Source of the DNA: Rheinheimera oceanensis
Lineage (GTDB): Bacteria; Pseudomonadota; Gammaproteobacteria; Enterobacterales; Alteromonadaceae
Reading direction: 5' to 3'
Assembly: GCF_018831085.1 (NCBI RefSeq)
Contig: NZ_JAGPNM010000009.1
Coordinates: 94,600-158,599, forward strand
Length of the DNA stretch: 64,000 nt
How positions within the stretch are numbered: the stretch's first letter is position 1; the number at the start of each line of letters is the position of its first letter. Position numbers and translations under genes: made by a program. Of the stretch, positions 17,679-25,620 are shown one piece after another. A model generated the notes under the pieces. It was not told the origin of the DNA. It saw only the letters and a program-made list of their open reading frames with translations, and did no database searches.

Positions 17679-17697
17679 GCTGCTCTGGAGAGTTATC

Positions 17698-18606
17698 ATG
17701 CTAGTAACAGCCCGCCTTGGCGCTCTGGCTGCCCTTTTCTGCTTGCCTTACCTACCAGCGGCTGCCAATGCCAGCGGCTGGGCATTTTCCGGCAAGGCCC
17801 GCGCCGGTGCTGAACATCAGTCTAACGTCAACGTTAAAGAGCTGGAGCAAGCCAGTGGCCAGGCCGATACCGCCCGCCTACTGGAAGCTGAGCTGACGGC
17901 CAGTTGGCAAGCAAAGCCCGCGGTGCGCCTGCGCAGCGGCTACAGTATAAGGGATAAGCATTATCAGCAGTCGGACAGCTTCGACAGCCGTTTGCATTTA
18001 GCTTATCTGGATGCCAGCTATCAGTTAGGCCAAACCGTACTTGGCAGCCATGTTTACTACGCTCGGGCCGACTTAGCTGACGTTAAGTTATTAACGCTGA
18101 GCCAGGCCAGTGTCTACGCCATGCATAGCGTTGATGACAGCTGGTTTATCCGCCCGGCACTGACCGTAGCGGATAAAGCATTCAGCCAGCTAGCCGGGCG
18201 TGATGCCAGCAGTGTGAAACTCAGTACTGACTCTTTCTGGTTTTTTAATGCCGGTAAACGTTTTATCTCGGTCGGTTTGCAGTATGAGCAGGAACACAGC
18301 CGTGCTGTAACATTTCGCTACCAGGCGCCCGGCGTAAGTATCAGGCTGTCGGATAATTTCATCCTGTGGCAATTTAACCAACAAGTGCAACTGGCTGCTA
18401 AACTCAGCCGGCGCAGCTACCACCATAGCGCAGAGCTGGCAACGCGCAATGACACTCATAGCCAGTTGGAAGCACGCTGGCAATTTGAGCTGAATAACCA
18501 GTTTGCCATCCTGACAGCGCTGGAATACAGCGACTTCAGTTCAACGCTGGACAGTGCCAATTACCACGAAACCCGCAGTTCGGTGTCACTGCAACTGAGC
18601 TTTTAA
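17698..18606 (+). CDS. outer-membrane beta-barrel protein
   Basis: A 302-residue protein with a signal peptide (LGALAALFCLPYLPAAANA). The mature chain is a series of alternating amphipathic strands (for example AELTASWQAKPAVRLRSGYS, LHLAYLDASYQLGQT) and ends in the C-terminal phenylalanine typical of Bam substrates (SVSLQLSF). About twelve to fourteen strands are plausible. It resembles porin-like or secretin-accessory barrels but no named family. The start at 17698 follows CTGGAG and gives the signal peptide; the frame is open 30 bases further upstream. It is co-directional with the low-complexity exported protein and overlaps the protease gene tail-to-tail by 21 bases. Confidence 0.78.
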   Translation: MLVTARLGALAALFCLPYLPAAANASGWAFSGKARAGAEHQSNVNVKELEQASGQADTARLLEAELTASWQAKPAVRLRSGYSIRDKHYQQSDSFDSRLHLAYLDASYQLGQTVLGSHVYYARADLADVKLLTLSQASVYAMHSVDDSWFIRPALTVADKAFSQLAGRDASSVKLSTDSFWFFNAGKRFISVGLQYEQEHSRAVTFRYQAPGVSIRLSDNFILWQFNQQVQLAAKLSRRSYHHSAELATRNDTHSQLEARWQFELNNQFAILTALEYSDFSSTLDSANYHETRSSVSLQLSF

Positions 18607-19947
18607 CGGCGCGCTGAGCAAGCCAAAACCAAACTGACTGTCTTTACCTGGCGGGCCGACGTCGCGGGCCCGCTGCGTTAATTGTTGTTTGATCTGTGCC
18701 AGCGTCAGTTCCGGCACCTCTGCCAGTAAACAGGCTACCGCTGCGCTGACGACCGGCGCAGCTAACGAGGTGCCGCTTTGGTGCGTCACAGCACCGCTAA
18801 CGCTTAGTACCGGCACTTTTACGCCGACAGCTGCATAATCGATATAGTCACCCTGATTTGCCCAGCGATACAGCTGCAACTGCTGATCGACCGCCGTCAC
18901 TGCGATCACGTCAGGATAGGCCGCCGGATACAATGCCGCAGCTGTCGGCCCGCCATTACCAGCTGCCGCTACCAACACTACCTGCTGCTGTGCCAGCTGC
19001 GCCACAGTCAATGCCAGCACCGGATTATCCGGCCCGGTCAGGCTCATATTAATCACCTTAACCTGTTGACCTGCTAACCAGTTCAGCGCCGTTAACACAT
19101 GCGCCAGAGTGGCAGATTGCAAAAAATCACTGCTGGCGTAAAAGGCGCTGGCGCTGTACAGCGTCAGCTGCGGTAATAAGGCAGGGTTACCGTCAGCCCG
19201 GGCGGCCAGCACACTGGCCACTGCTGTGCCATGGCTGTAGGTGGGCGTAATGTCGGCCGGTAAGAAGTTTTGCTGCAGCAGGCGAAATTGTCCCGTTGCC
19301 AGCGCCGGCAACCCGGTGGCTACCGCGGTATCTACCATCCCCAGCGTTACCGGTTGCTCGCACATCGCAGTTGGCAGGGCTGCCGCTGTGCCATCTGCTG
19401 TATCGCTCAGCTGCGGCTGATACAGATGATTGCGTCCGATAAAACGGGCTAACTCTGCGTTAAATTGCCGGCTCAGGGCTGTGGCCGAGTCCAGCTCCGC
19501 CGGCAATTTCAGCTGCAGTAGCAGCAACCCCAGCGCCTGCAGCTCGGTGCTAGTATGTACAAACTGCTGCAGCTGCGGCCAACGTGCGCTTAACTGCTGC
19601 CACTCCTGGGCCGACAGCAACAACAACCACTCGCGTTCTACCGCGCGAAAGCCGAGCTCTACTTCTACCTCGCGCCAGCCCAGCTGGCCGCTATGACTTA
19701 GCACATCCAGCGTTTTGGGCAAAATCGTCAGTGGATCTGGCAAAGCCGCCTTTTCTGCCAGCTGGTGCAGCAGATGTTGATGTTGCGTCTGTTGCAGCGC
19801 TTGCTGCTGCAACAGCTCAGCTTGACGCTGCACACGCTCGGTTACGGGTGCTACCACCTGGGGTAGCGGTTCAACCGGCAACACCTGGCTGTAACCGGGT
19901 AAGACCGATATCAGCAATAAGGCCGCTGAAAAATGTGGTGTTTGCAT
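18586..19947 (-). CDS. exported subtilisin-like (S8) serine protease
   Basis: A 453-residue secreted protease. Signal peptide (AALLLISVLPGYSQ), then about 170 residues of Gln/Leu-rich helical prodomain (TERVQRQAELLQQQALQQTQ onward), then the catalytic domain. The triad is Asp206 in LGMVDTAVATG, His239 in YSHGTAVASVLA, and Ser394 in QSGTSLAAPVV. The oxyanion Asn331 is in VAAAGNGGP. The protein stops soon after the catalytic domain, so there is no visible C-terminal anchor. It is divergent from the ECF sigma gene, from a minus-strand promoter with the same GGAA...CGTTA layout. Its target may be the exported protein, the barrel or the anti-sigma factor; that is inference. Confidence 0.92.
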   Translation of the reverse strand: MQTPHFSAALLLISVLPGYSQVLPVEPLPQVVAPVTERVQRQAELLQQQALQQTQHQHLLHQLAEKAALPDPLTILPKTLDVLSHSGQLGWREVEVELGFRAVEREWLLLLSAQEWQQLSARWPQLQQFVHTSTELQALGLLLLQLKLPAELDSATALSRQFNAELARFIGRNHLYQPQLSDTADGTAAALPTAMCEQPVTLGMVDTAVATGLPALATGQFRLLQQNFLPADITPTYSHGTAVASVLAARADGNPALLPQLTLYSASAFYASSDFLQSATLAHVLTALNWLAGQQVKVINMSLTGPDNPVLALTVAQLAQQQVVLVAAAGNGGPTAAALYPAAYPDVIAVTAVDQQLQLYRWANQGDYIDYAAVGVKVPVLSVSGAVTHQSGTSLAAPVVSAAVACLLAEVPELTLAQIKQQLTQRARDVGPPGKDSQFGFGLLSAPLKAQLQ

Positions 19948-19981
19948 GTTATGCCCTGCAACTTAAGTCAGTAGTTACAAC

Positions 19982-20009
19982 AGTAACGGCTGGTAGAAAA
20001 AAAAATTCC
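19982..20009 (-). promoter_or_regulatory. predicted ECF promoter of the S8 protease
   Basis: On the minus strand GGAATTT (from 20009) is followed, 17 bases after GGAA, by CGTTACT (19988-19982). The other two promoters have 18 bases in this interval. The spacer contains a run of nine T. The protease ATG is 34 bases after the -10 element, like the spacing at 17109. It is a weaker match than the other two. Confidence 0.55.
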
Positions 20010-20018
20010 GTATAGGCT

Positions 20019-20047
20019 GGAATAACTTTTGCTGTTGAACCGTTATC
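20019..20047 (+). promoter_or_regulatory. predicted autoregulated ECF promoter of the sigma gene
   Basis: GGAATAA (20019-20025), 15-base spacer, CGTTATC (20041-20047), identical in both boxes and in spacing to 17046-17074. The sigma ATG used here (20074) is 26 bases after the -10 element. An in-frame start at 20029 would lie inside the promoter and is therefore ruled out. Confidence 0.75.
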
Positions 20048-20073
20048 AGGGTAAACAGGAGTATAACCTAATC

Positions 20074-20559
20074 ATGAAAGCAGAACTAAAACAGCTGTTA
20101 CCGGCGCTGCGGCGCTTTGCCTACTCACTGACAGGCAGCATGGCTGACGCCGATGACTTGCTGCAAAACACCGTATTACGGCTGCTAAATACGCCGCCAG
20201 ACGAGGGCGTACCATTGCCACGATGGGCATTTAAAGTCTGCCGTAACTTGTGGATCGATGACTACCGCGCGCAAAAGGTGCGCCAGCAGGCAACACAACA
20301 GGTCGATTTACAGCAGGAAAATTTTAGCGACGGCGAACAGGATATGCTGAACGAAATTCAGCTAGGTGAAGTTAACGCCGCCATGAACACCCTGCCCGAT
20401 GAGCAGCGCGAGGTCTTATCGCTGGTGGCAGTGCGGGGCTTAAGTTATCAGGAAGCCGCCACTGTGTTGGCAATACCGGCCGGCACTATTATGAGCCGCC
20501 TGGCCCGCGCCCGCGTGGCTATGGTTAACGCACTAAAACTGAACGGAGGCCTGGCATGA
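20074..20559 (+). CDS. ECF-family RNA polymerase sigma factor
   Basis: A 161-residue sigma-70 family protein with only regions 2 and 4. Region 2 spans residues about 8-70 (AYSLTGSMADADDLLQNTVL, then WAFKVCRNLWIDDYR). Region 4 spans about 105-155 (TLPDEQREVLSLVAVRGLSY followed by QEAATVLAIPAGTIMSRLAR). It recognises GGAA-type promoters and would be held by the anti-sigma factor encoded next, whose start overlaps its stop by four bases. AGGAG lies 12 bases before the ATG. The sigma promoter matches that of the 17109 gene exactly, which implies positive autoregulation. Confidence 0.93.
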   Translation: MKAELKQLLPALRRFAYSLTGSMADADDLLQNTVLRLLNTPPDEGVPLPRWAFKVCRNLWIDDYRAQKVRQQATQQVDLQQENFSDGEQDMLNEIQLGEVNAAMNTLPDEQREVLSLVAVRGLSYQEAATVLAIPAGTIMSRLARARVAMVNALKLNGGLA

Positions 20560-21296
20560 TGCTGTCAGATGAAATGTTATCGGCGTTTTTAGACGCACAG
20601 CTAAGCGCAGCAGAGATGGATACCGTGCGCCAGCAACTGCTGGACGATGAGCAATTAACCGAGCGACTGGCCGATCTGGCGATGGTTGACGGCCTGATAC
20701 AACAGCACTATGCGCAAATTGACCAGCGCCCTATGCCTGAGGCCATTTTAAAGTTGCTAGGCTACACCAATGAACTAAACCAAGCGGAAACACCACGCAG
20801 TGCTGCAGTGATCCCGTTTCCGCTGTGGCGCCGGGCCCAGCAACAATTACAGCGCCATGCTGCCGCTGTAGCCTGTATCGCTTTATTCGCTGGTTATGGC
20901 GCATCACAACTTAACGGGCCGGCCCAGCCTGCGCTTGCGGGATTAAGTAAGGATGTGGTTCAGCTGCTCAACAGTGCCACCAGTGGCCAGGACTACCAGT
21001 TGGCCAAGCAGCAGCTAACGCCACGGCTGAGCTTTATTAACCAACAAGGTGATTTTTGCCGCCAGTACAGCCTGCAAAGCCTGGCTGAGCTAAGCGAAAA
21101 CATTGCCTGCCGGCGCAACGGCCAATGGCGACAGAGTGCCAGCGTAATTCTTGCTCTGTCAGGCGTTGTTAATGAGGGGCAATACCAGACTGCCAGTGGC
21201 GGCAGTATGTTAGACAACATCCTGGACAACATGATGGCAGGTCCGGCGCTTACCGCCACCGCCGAACAACAGTACCTGAACAAAACTAACCGCTGA
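20556..21296 (+). CDS. membrane-anchored anti-sigma factor
   Basis: A 246-residue protein. The first 70 residues form the cytoplasmic anti-sigma domain (MLSAFLDAQLSAAEMDTVRQ, then LLDDEQLTERLADL), as in RseA-like and ASD-fold proteins. No zinc-binding HXXXCXXC is present. One transmembrane helix lies at about residues 102-117 (AAAVACIALFAGYGASQL). The remaining ~125 residues would be periplasmic and contain two cysteines (GDFCRQYS, NIACRRNG) that may form a disulfide. It overlaps the sigma gene (ATGA), the usual coupling. Signal sensing could be by proteolysis, with the nearby S8 protease as an attractive but unproven candidate. Confidence 0.88.
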   Translation: MMLSDEMLSAFLDAQLSAAEMDTVRQQLLDDEQLTERLADLAMVDGLIQQHYAQIDQRPMPEAILKLLGYTNELNQAETPRSAAVIPFPLWRRAQQQLQRHAAAVACIALFAGYGASQLNGPAQPALAGLSKDVVQLLNSATSGQDYQLAKQQLTPRLSFINQQGDFCRQYSLQSLAELSENIACRRNGQWRQSASVILALSGVVNEGQYQTASGGSMLDNILDNMMAGPALTATAEQQYLNKTNR

Positions 21297-21315
21297 TCAA
21301 AGCCGGAGGTATGCA

Positions 21316-21813
21316 ATGACACAGCAGAAATTTATACCAACCCTTATTCTGTTAGGCCTAGTATTACTAAGCAGCTGCAGCAGCCAGCCTGATTACCGGG
21401 CTGCCAATGGCAGAGGCTATGGCTACAGCGAGCAGCAAATAAGCAATAACTATTACCGGGTTACATTTAAATCTGCCGGTGCCGACAGCGGTAAAGCCAA
21501 AGCCTACGCCCTGCGCCGGGCGGCAGAACTTGCAGAAGCGCAAGGCTATGACTGGTTTGCCGTAGTGGAGAAAGAAACGCTGGTTGAACGCCAGCAAGAT
21601 AACAGCAATCATGTTGGCGCCGGTTACCAACACACCACAGTACAAGATTGTTCACTGCCAGGTTGTCGTAGCCGAACCGTAACGCGACCACAGTATGAGA
21701 TCGGTATAAGCAGTGGTGGCCGCAATCAGGTAGAGGCGGTACTGGAGATCCGCATGGGTAAAGGCGTAATGCCCGACAGCAGCAGGGTGTACCCGGCCGG
21801 TAGTGGGCTGTAA
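21316..21813 (+). CDS. lipoprotein of the CC0125/CC1285 type
   Basis: A 165-residue protein with a lipoprotein signal (LILLGLVLLSSCSSQ), lipidated Cys at about residue 21. The +2 and +3 residues are Ser, which favours the outer membrane. The domain pattern YRVTFKSAGADSGKAKAYAL followed by RRAAELAEAQGYDWFAVV fits the CC0125/CC1285 family, whose function is not known. Two further cysteines sit in DCSLPGCRSR. It starts 19 bases after the anti-sigma stop with CGGAGGT as ribosome site, so it is the third gene of the sigma operon, and it is closed by a strong terminator. Confidence 0.85.
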   Translation: MTQQKFIPTLILLGLVLLSSCSSQPDYRAANGRGYGYSEQQISNNYYRVTFKSAGADSGKAKAYALRRAAELAEAQGYDWFAVVEKETLVERQQDNSNHVGAGYQHTTVQDCSLPGCRSRTVTRPQYEIGISSGGRNQVEAVLEIRMGKGVMPDSSRVYPAGSGL

Positions 21814-21877
21814 CAGACAATACTGCTCCACTGCGTCACAAGCACCGGCCTAAACGATGCTGTAACACTGGCGAAAA

Positions 21878-21902
21878 AAAACCCGCCATTGTGGCGGGTT
21901 TT
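21878..21902. terminator. bidirectional terminator after the sigma operon
   Basis: Stem aaaacccgcca / tggcgggtttt with loop TTG, flanked by A and T runs on both sides, between the lipoprotein gene and the convergent TonB receptor. Confidence 0.92.
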
Positions 21903-21921
21903 ACACTCCAAAAGTAAACGT

Positions 21922-24432
21922 TTAGAACTTGTAACTTACGCCACCGTAAATCTGACGGCCGATAGTGTCGAATACTTCCGGCACTGTGCCACCGTCGCTG
22001 CCATTAGCAACACGTGATGGCTCTTCGTCGGTCAGGTTTTTCACACCCAGCGACACACTCAGGCCGTCAGTAATAAAGTAACTGGCAGCAATATTGTGAT
22101 ACAGCACGGCGTCAATACGTGAACCGTCAGCTAAGTACTCTGTTTTACCGATATAACGGTTAAAGTAGGTTACGCTCCAGTCACCCTGACCTGCCTGAAT
22201 GCTGAAGTTGTTACGCAATTCAGCATAGCCACCGAAGTTACCGTCGATGGTGTTGGTGTAATCCAGGCCATCTTGTTTAAACTTCAGTAACCAGGTGGTG
22301 TCGTTATTGATATTCCAGGTTAAACCTAAACCTTCAAAGCGATAGGCAATATTTAAGTCAATACCGCTGGTATCCTGATCACCTACGTTAGTTAACGGGT
22401 TGGTGAAGTTAGACAAATCACCTTCCGGCGTAATCTTGAAGGTTTCACAGGCAGTAACATCACCGGCAAAACAGTTATTTAAACCAGCTTGTGCATCTAA
22501 ACGCGTAATAGCGTTTGATACTTTAAAGCGCCAGTAATCTACTGTCATTGACAGGCCTTCAATTTGTGCAGGTGATAACACCACACCGGCAGTGAAAGAT
22601 TCTGACTCTTCCGGTTCAATGTTGGCATCTGAGGTGTAGTTCACCAGAATTTGCGGGTCTTGCTCATTGCCCCATGGGTCATCCAGGTAATCATAAGAAC
22701 CTGTGTTACCACCAAACAACTCACTAACATTAGGTGCGCGGAAACCGGTAGCAGCTACACCACGGAACATCACCTCGTCAGACAACTCATAGGTTAAACC
22801 CACTTTCCAGGTGCTGGCTTTACCGAAGGTAGAGTAATCATCAAAACGCAGCGCAAATTCACCGGTTAATTTTTCAGTGAACGGTACACTCACTTCCTGA
22901 TAGAACGACACAACATCGTAGCTACCATTGGTAGGGTCTTGCTGAGCGGCAGTACCTTCACCAGCTACAATTACCGGGTCCGGGTTGTAGTAGCCGCTGT
23001 CACGGCGGTACTCTGCACCAATAGCAAAACCCACAGCGCCAGCACTTAAATCAAATAAATCGCCGCTTAATACGCCAGCAACGATATGCTGTTTATTACC
23101 ACCGTTGGCCTGTTCCAGATAACCAATTTCGTCAATAATAGCCGGCGTTAATGGCGCACCGCTAAACCAGGCTGCCTGATTCGCATACACAGAATCAGCC
23201 ATATTTACAGCGTTAATTGAATTGGCTACCGAAGTATCAGCTTTGTTTTTACCGAAGGTGTAAGACAGGTCCCAGTTCATGCCGGTATGTACGTCCAGCG
23301 TACCGGCTAAACCGGCAGATAAACGCAGTGTGTCTGTATCTTGCTCATATACACGTGGGCCAACGTCGTTAGTGCGGCGGCGGTAATTAATACGGCCGGT
23401 TTCGTCTGCTGCCAGACCACCTGCAGTCATTGCAGGCGTCAGTGTAATGCATTTAACCAAATCAGCACCCGGCGCACCACACACATCCAGCATGATATCA
23501 CCAGGCTGGGCAGCCATTTGCTGATCTGATTTACGTTTGGTATAAAGCGCATCGGCAGTAAACACCAGGTCGTTACCCAGCTCTTGTGTCGCATTAGCAA
23601 ACAAGCTGTAACGTTTGCTTGGTGTTTGGTACCAGCTGTCCTGAGTAAAATCATAACCGGTGCTGCGATCTACCCACTGGCCCTGGGCATTTTGTACTTT
23701 GCCGCCTAAAGTGCCTGTAGGGATGTAAGAACTATTACCCGCTTCAGTCCAGTCACGGTCTGCCTGAATAACACCTTTACGATCTGAATACGCCGCACCA
23801 AAGGTATAGTTACCGCGGTCGGTGCTAAAACCATATAGCGCACTTAGCTCACCGGTTTCACCGTCGCCTTTGTCTGTGCTGCTACCGTTTAAATCTACCT
23901 GAAAGCCTTCAAAATCTTTTTTGGTAATAATGTTTACCACACCGGCAATGGCGTCAGAGCCATATACTGCAGAAGCGCCGTCTTTTAAAATTTCTACCCG
24001 CGCAATCATCGCAACCGGAATAGAGTTTAAGTCTACTGCGCTGTCAGCGCCGGAGCCTGAGTTAACCATACGGCGGCCGTTCAGTAATACCAGAGTACGC
24101 TGTGAGCCCATACCGCGTAAGTCTACCTGAGCAACACCGTCAGCACCGTTGTTCGTGGTTGAACCTACTGCAGCGCCAGCCATAGAGGTTTGCGCCTGTA
24201 ACAGCTGATCCACCGACGTAAAGCCTTCCATACGGATAGCGGCAGCGTCAATTACTGTAACAGGTGATGCAGTTTCCATGTCCTGACGCTGAATGCGCGA
24301 ACCTGTTACTTCAATACGTTCAACCTTGGCAGTTTCTTCCTGTGCTACGGCAACAGAACTAAAGCCTACGGCAGATACTGGCGCAGCCAGCAAAGCAAAG
24401 CGCACTGCTTTGCCGATAATAGATTTTTGCAT
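21922..24432 (-). CDS. TonB-dependent receptor (paralogue 1 of the tandem pair)
   Basis: An 836-residue receptor. The signal peptide is KAVRFALLAAPVSAVGFSSV with cleavage after AVAQ, then the TonB box region VERIEVTGSRIQRQDMETAS, the plug with QRTLVLLNGRRM and VEILKDGASAVYGSDAIAG, and a barrel ending in YGGVSYKF. The start at 24432 follows CCAGGGGGAA and gives the same MQKS..KAVRFALL N-terminus as the paralogue at 25621-28275. Its partner is the divergent LytTR regulator at 24765. The VTGSRI.R.DMETASPV style is common in Alteromonadales receptors for peptides or glycans. Ligand unknown. Confidence 0.93.
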   Translation of the reverse strand: MQKSIIGKAVRFALLAAPVSAVGFSSVAVAQEETAKVERIEVTGSRIQRQDMETASPVTVIDAAAIRMEGFTSVDQLLQAQTSMAGAAVGSTTNNGADGVAQVDLRGMGSQRTLVLLNGRRMVNSGSGADSAVDLNSIPVAMIARVEILKDGASAVYGSDAIAGVVNIITKKDFEGFQVDLNGSSTDKGDGETGELSALYGFSTDRGNYTFGAAYSDRKGVIQADRDWTEAGNSSYIPTGTLGGKVQNAQGQWVDRSTGYDFTQDSWYQTPSKRYSLFANATQELGNDLVFTADALYTKRKSDQQMAAQPGDIMLDVCGAPGADLVKCITLTPAMTAGGLAADETGRINYRRRTNDVGPRVYEQDTDTLRLSAGLAGTLDVHTGMNWDLSYTFGKNKADTSVANSINAVNMADSVYANQAAWFSGAPLTPAIIDEIGYLEQANGGNKQHIVAGVLSGDLFDLSAGAVGFAIGAEYRRDSGYYNPDPVIVAGEGTAAQQDPTNGSYDVVSFYQEVSVPFTEKLTGEFALRFDDYSTFGKASTWKVGLTYELSDEVMFRGVAATGFRAPNVSELFGGNTGSYDYLDDPWGNEQDPQILVNYTSDANIEPEESESFTAGVVLSPAQIEGLSMTVDYWRFKVSNAITRLDAQAGLNNCFAGDVTACETFKITPEGDLSNFTNPLTNVGDQDTSGIDLNIAYRFEGLGLTWNINNDTTWLLKFKQDGLDYTNTIDGNFGGYAELRNNFSIQAGQGDWSVTYFNRYIGKTEYLADGSRIDAVLYHNIAASYFITDGLSVSLGVKNLTDEEPSRVANGSDGGTVPEVFDTIGRQIYGGVSYKF

Positions 24433-24499
24433 GTTATTCCCCCTGGAAGCCTTCAATGAGGCTGCCGTTGTTATAAGTGGTGGTTTTTCCGGCGCTGAC

Positions 24500-24541
24500 G
24501 CTACTGTGCTTCTGTTGCCAATACCAGCACAAATACACCAA
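24500..24541 (-). promoter_or_regulatory. conserved spaced motif upstream of TonB receptor 1
   Basis: Minus strand: TTGGTGTATTTGTGCTGG, 16 bases, ACAGTAGC. The motif upstream of the second receptor is TTGGTGTCTTTGTGCTGG, 16 bases, ACAGTAGC. The 16-base interiors differ while the ends and spacing are kept. It lies 68-109 bases upstream of the receptor ATG, in a 332-base divergent region otherwise without genes. It is a candidate promoter or LytTR-regulator site. Confidence 0.6.
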
Positions 24542-24764
24542 TACGGGGTTTACTGTGATAAACAGAAGGAAATACGGCATCACGCTCTGTGCTGTGTAAA
24601 TTTGTAAAAATTGCCGCCAAAGCCACTGAAATTAAGGCCAACGCTATTTGGTAACTTAACGGGCTCTGCTACACTGCGCGCCCTTTAAGCCCCATGGGAC
24701 AGGGAACTGACGCTCATTAACCTGGTCAGAGCTGTTCCACGCCGTTAATTTTCCCGAGTCGGAT

Positions 24765-25508
24765 ATGAAACTAAGCTGTTTAATAGTGGACGACGAACCT
24801 TTAGCCAGGGCTGGCATAAGACACCTTTTAAGTCAGCAGCAGCAATTTGAAGTTGCTGCTGAAGCAGACAACGGCACCGACGCACTGCGCCTGGCAGAGC
24901 TGCATCAGCCGGATATTATTTTTCTGGATATACAAATGCCGGGGCTCGATGGCCTGAATGTCTTTAAACAGCTGGCGAATAAACCAGCCGTTATTTTTTG
25001 CAGCGCCTATGCCGAGCACGCCGTTACCGCCTTTGATCTAAGCGCCGTGGATTACCTGCTGAAACCCTTTAGTGCCGAGCGGTTTCAGCAGGCGTTGTTT
25101 AAAGCCTGTGGCAAAATTATTGATACGCTTAGCCGCAACAGCGAGCAAACAGAACACAGCAGCAACTATATAGAGCGTATCACTATCCGCGATCCGGGCA
25201 GGTTGCGTATTGTTGAAGTTGACGATATCAGCTGGATTGAAAGTGCCGGTAACTATGTTGATATTCATGTGTATTCACAGCGAAAAAGCTACCTGCTGCG
25301 TGATACTATGGCCGCGATAGAAAGCAAGCTCGATCCGGCCATTTTCGCTCGTATTCACCGCTCATCTATCGTGCGCAAAAGTGATATTATTGAATTGCGT
25401 CCAGGTGATAAAGGCGATGCCGAAGTTGTGTTAAAGTGTGGTACTTTGCTTACTATGTCTCGCCGCCACCGGGCAGCACTGGCCGAGCTGTTTGGTCAGA
25501 TAGCCTGA
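24765..25508 (+). CDS. LytTR-family response regulator 1
   Basis: A 247-residue regulator. The receiver domain spans residues 1-120, with the acidic pair in LIVDDEP, phospho-acceptor Asp55 in IIFLDIQMPGLDG, SAY switch in IFCSAYAEHAV and Lys in DYLLKPFS. The LytTR DNA-binding domain spans about 145-245 (ITIRDPGRLRIVEVDDISWI, then ESAGNYVDIHVYSQRKSYLL, HRSSIVRKSDI). It is divergent from TonB receptor 1. No histidine kinase gene is adjacent. LytTR proteins bind direct repeats upstream of their targets, and the receptor is the obvious target. All phosphorylation residues are intact, unlike in its paralogue. Confidence 0.93.
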   Translation: MKLSCLIVDDEPLARAGIRHLLSQQQQFEVAAEADNGTDALRLAELHQPDIIFLDIQMPGLDGLNVFKQLANKPAVIFCSAYAEHAVTAFDLSAVDYLLKPFSAERFQQALFKACGKIIDTLSRNSEQTEHSSNYIERITIRDPGRLRIVEVDDISWIESAGNYVDIHVYSQRKSYLLRDTMAAIESKLDPAIFARIHRSSIVRKSDIIELRPGDKGDAEVVLKCGTLLTMSRRHRAALAELFGQIA

Positions 25509-25536
25509 CAGTTTTGGAGAACAGCATTGATATAAA

Positions 25537-25568
25537 AAAACCGGCGCTCTGATAAATACGCCGGTTTT
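25537..25568. terminator. bidirectional terminator between LytTR 1 and TonB receptor 2
   Basis: aaaaccggcg / cgccggtttt, a 10-bp perfect stem with a 12-base loop, A-rich before and T-rich after, between convergent genes. Confidence 0.9.
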
Positions 25569-25620
25569 GCTGCAAAGTGCTCGTTTTTCGGATTAGGGCA
25601 TTAATCTAAGCACATGACGG

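Noticed and set aside
19584..20015. A 143-residue frame on the plus strand across the S8 protease and its leader
   Set aside because: It is an antisense shadow of a gene with complete catalytic residues, with no ribosome site, and it crosses the promoter region.
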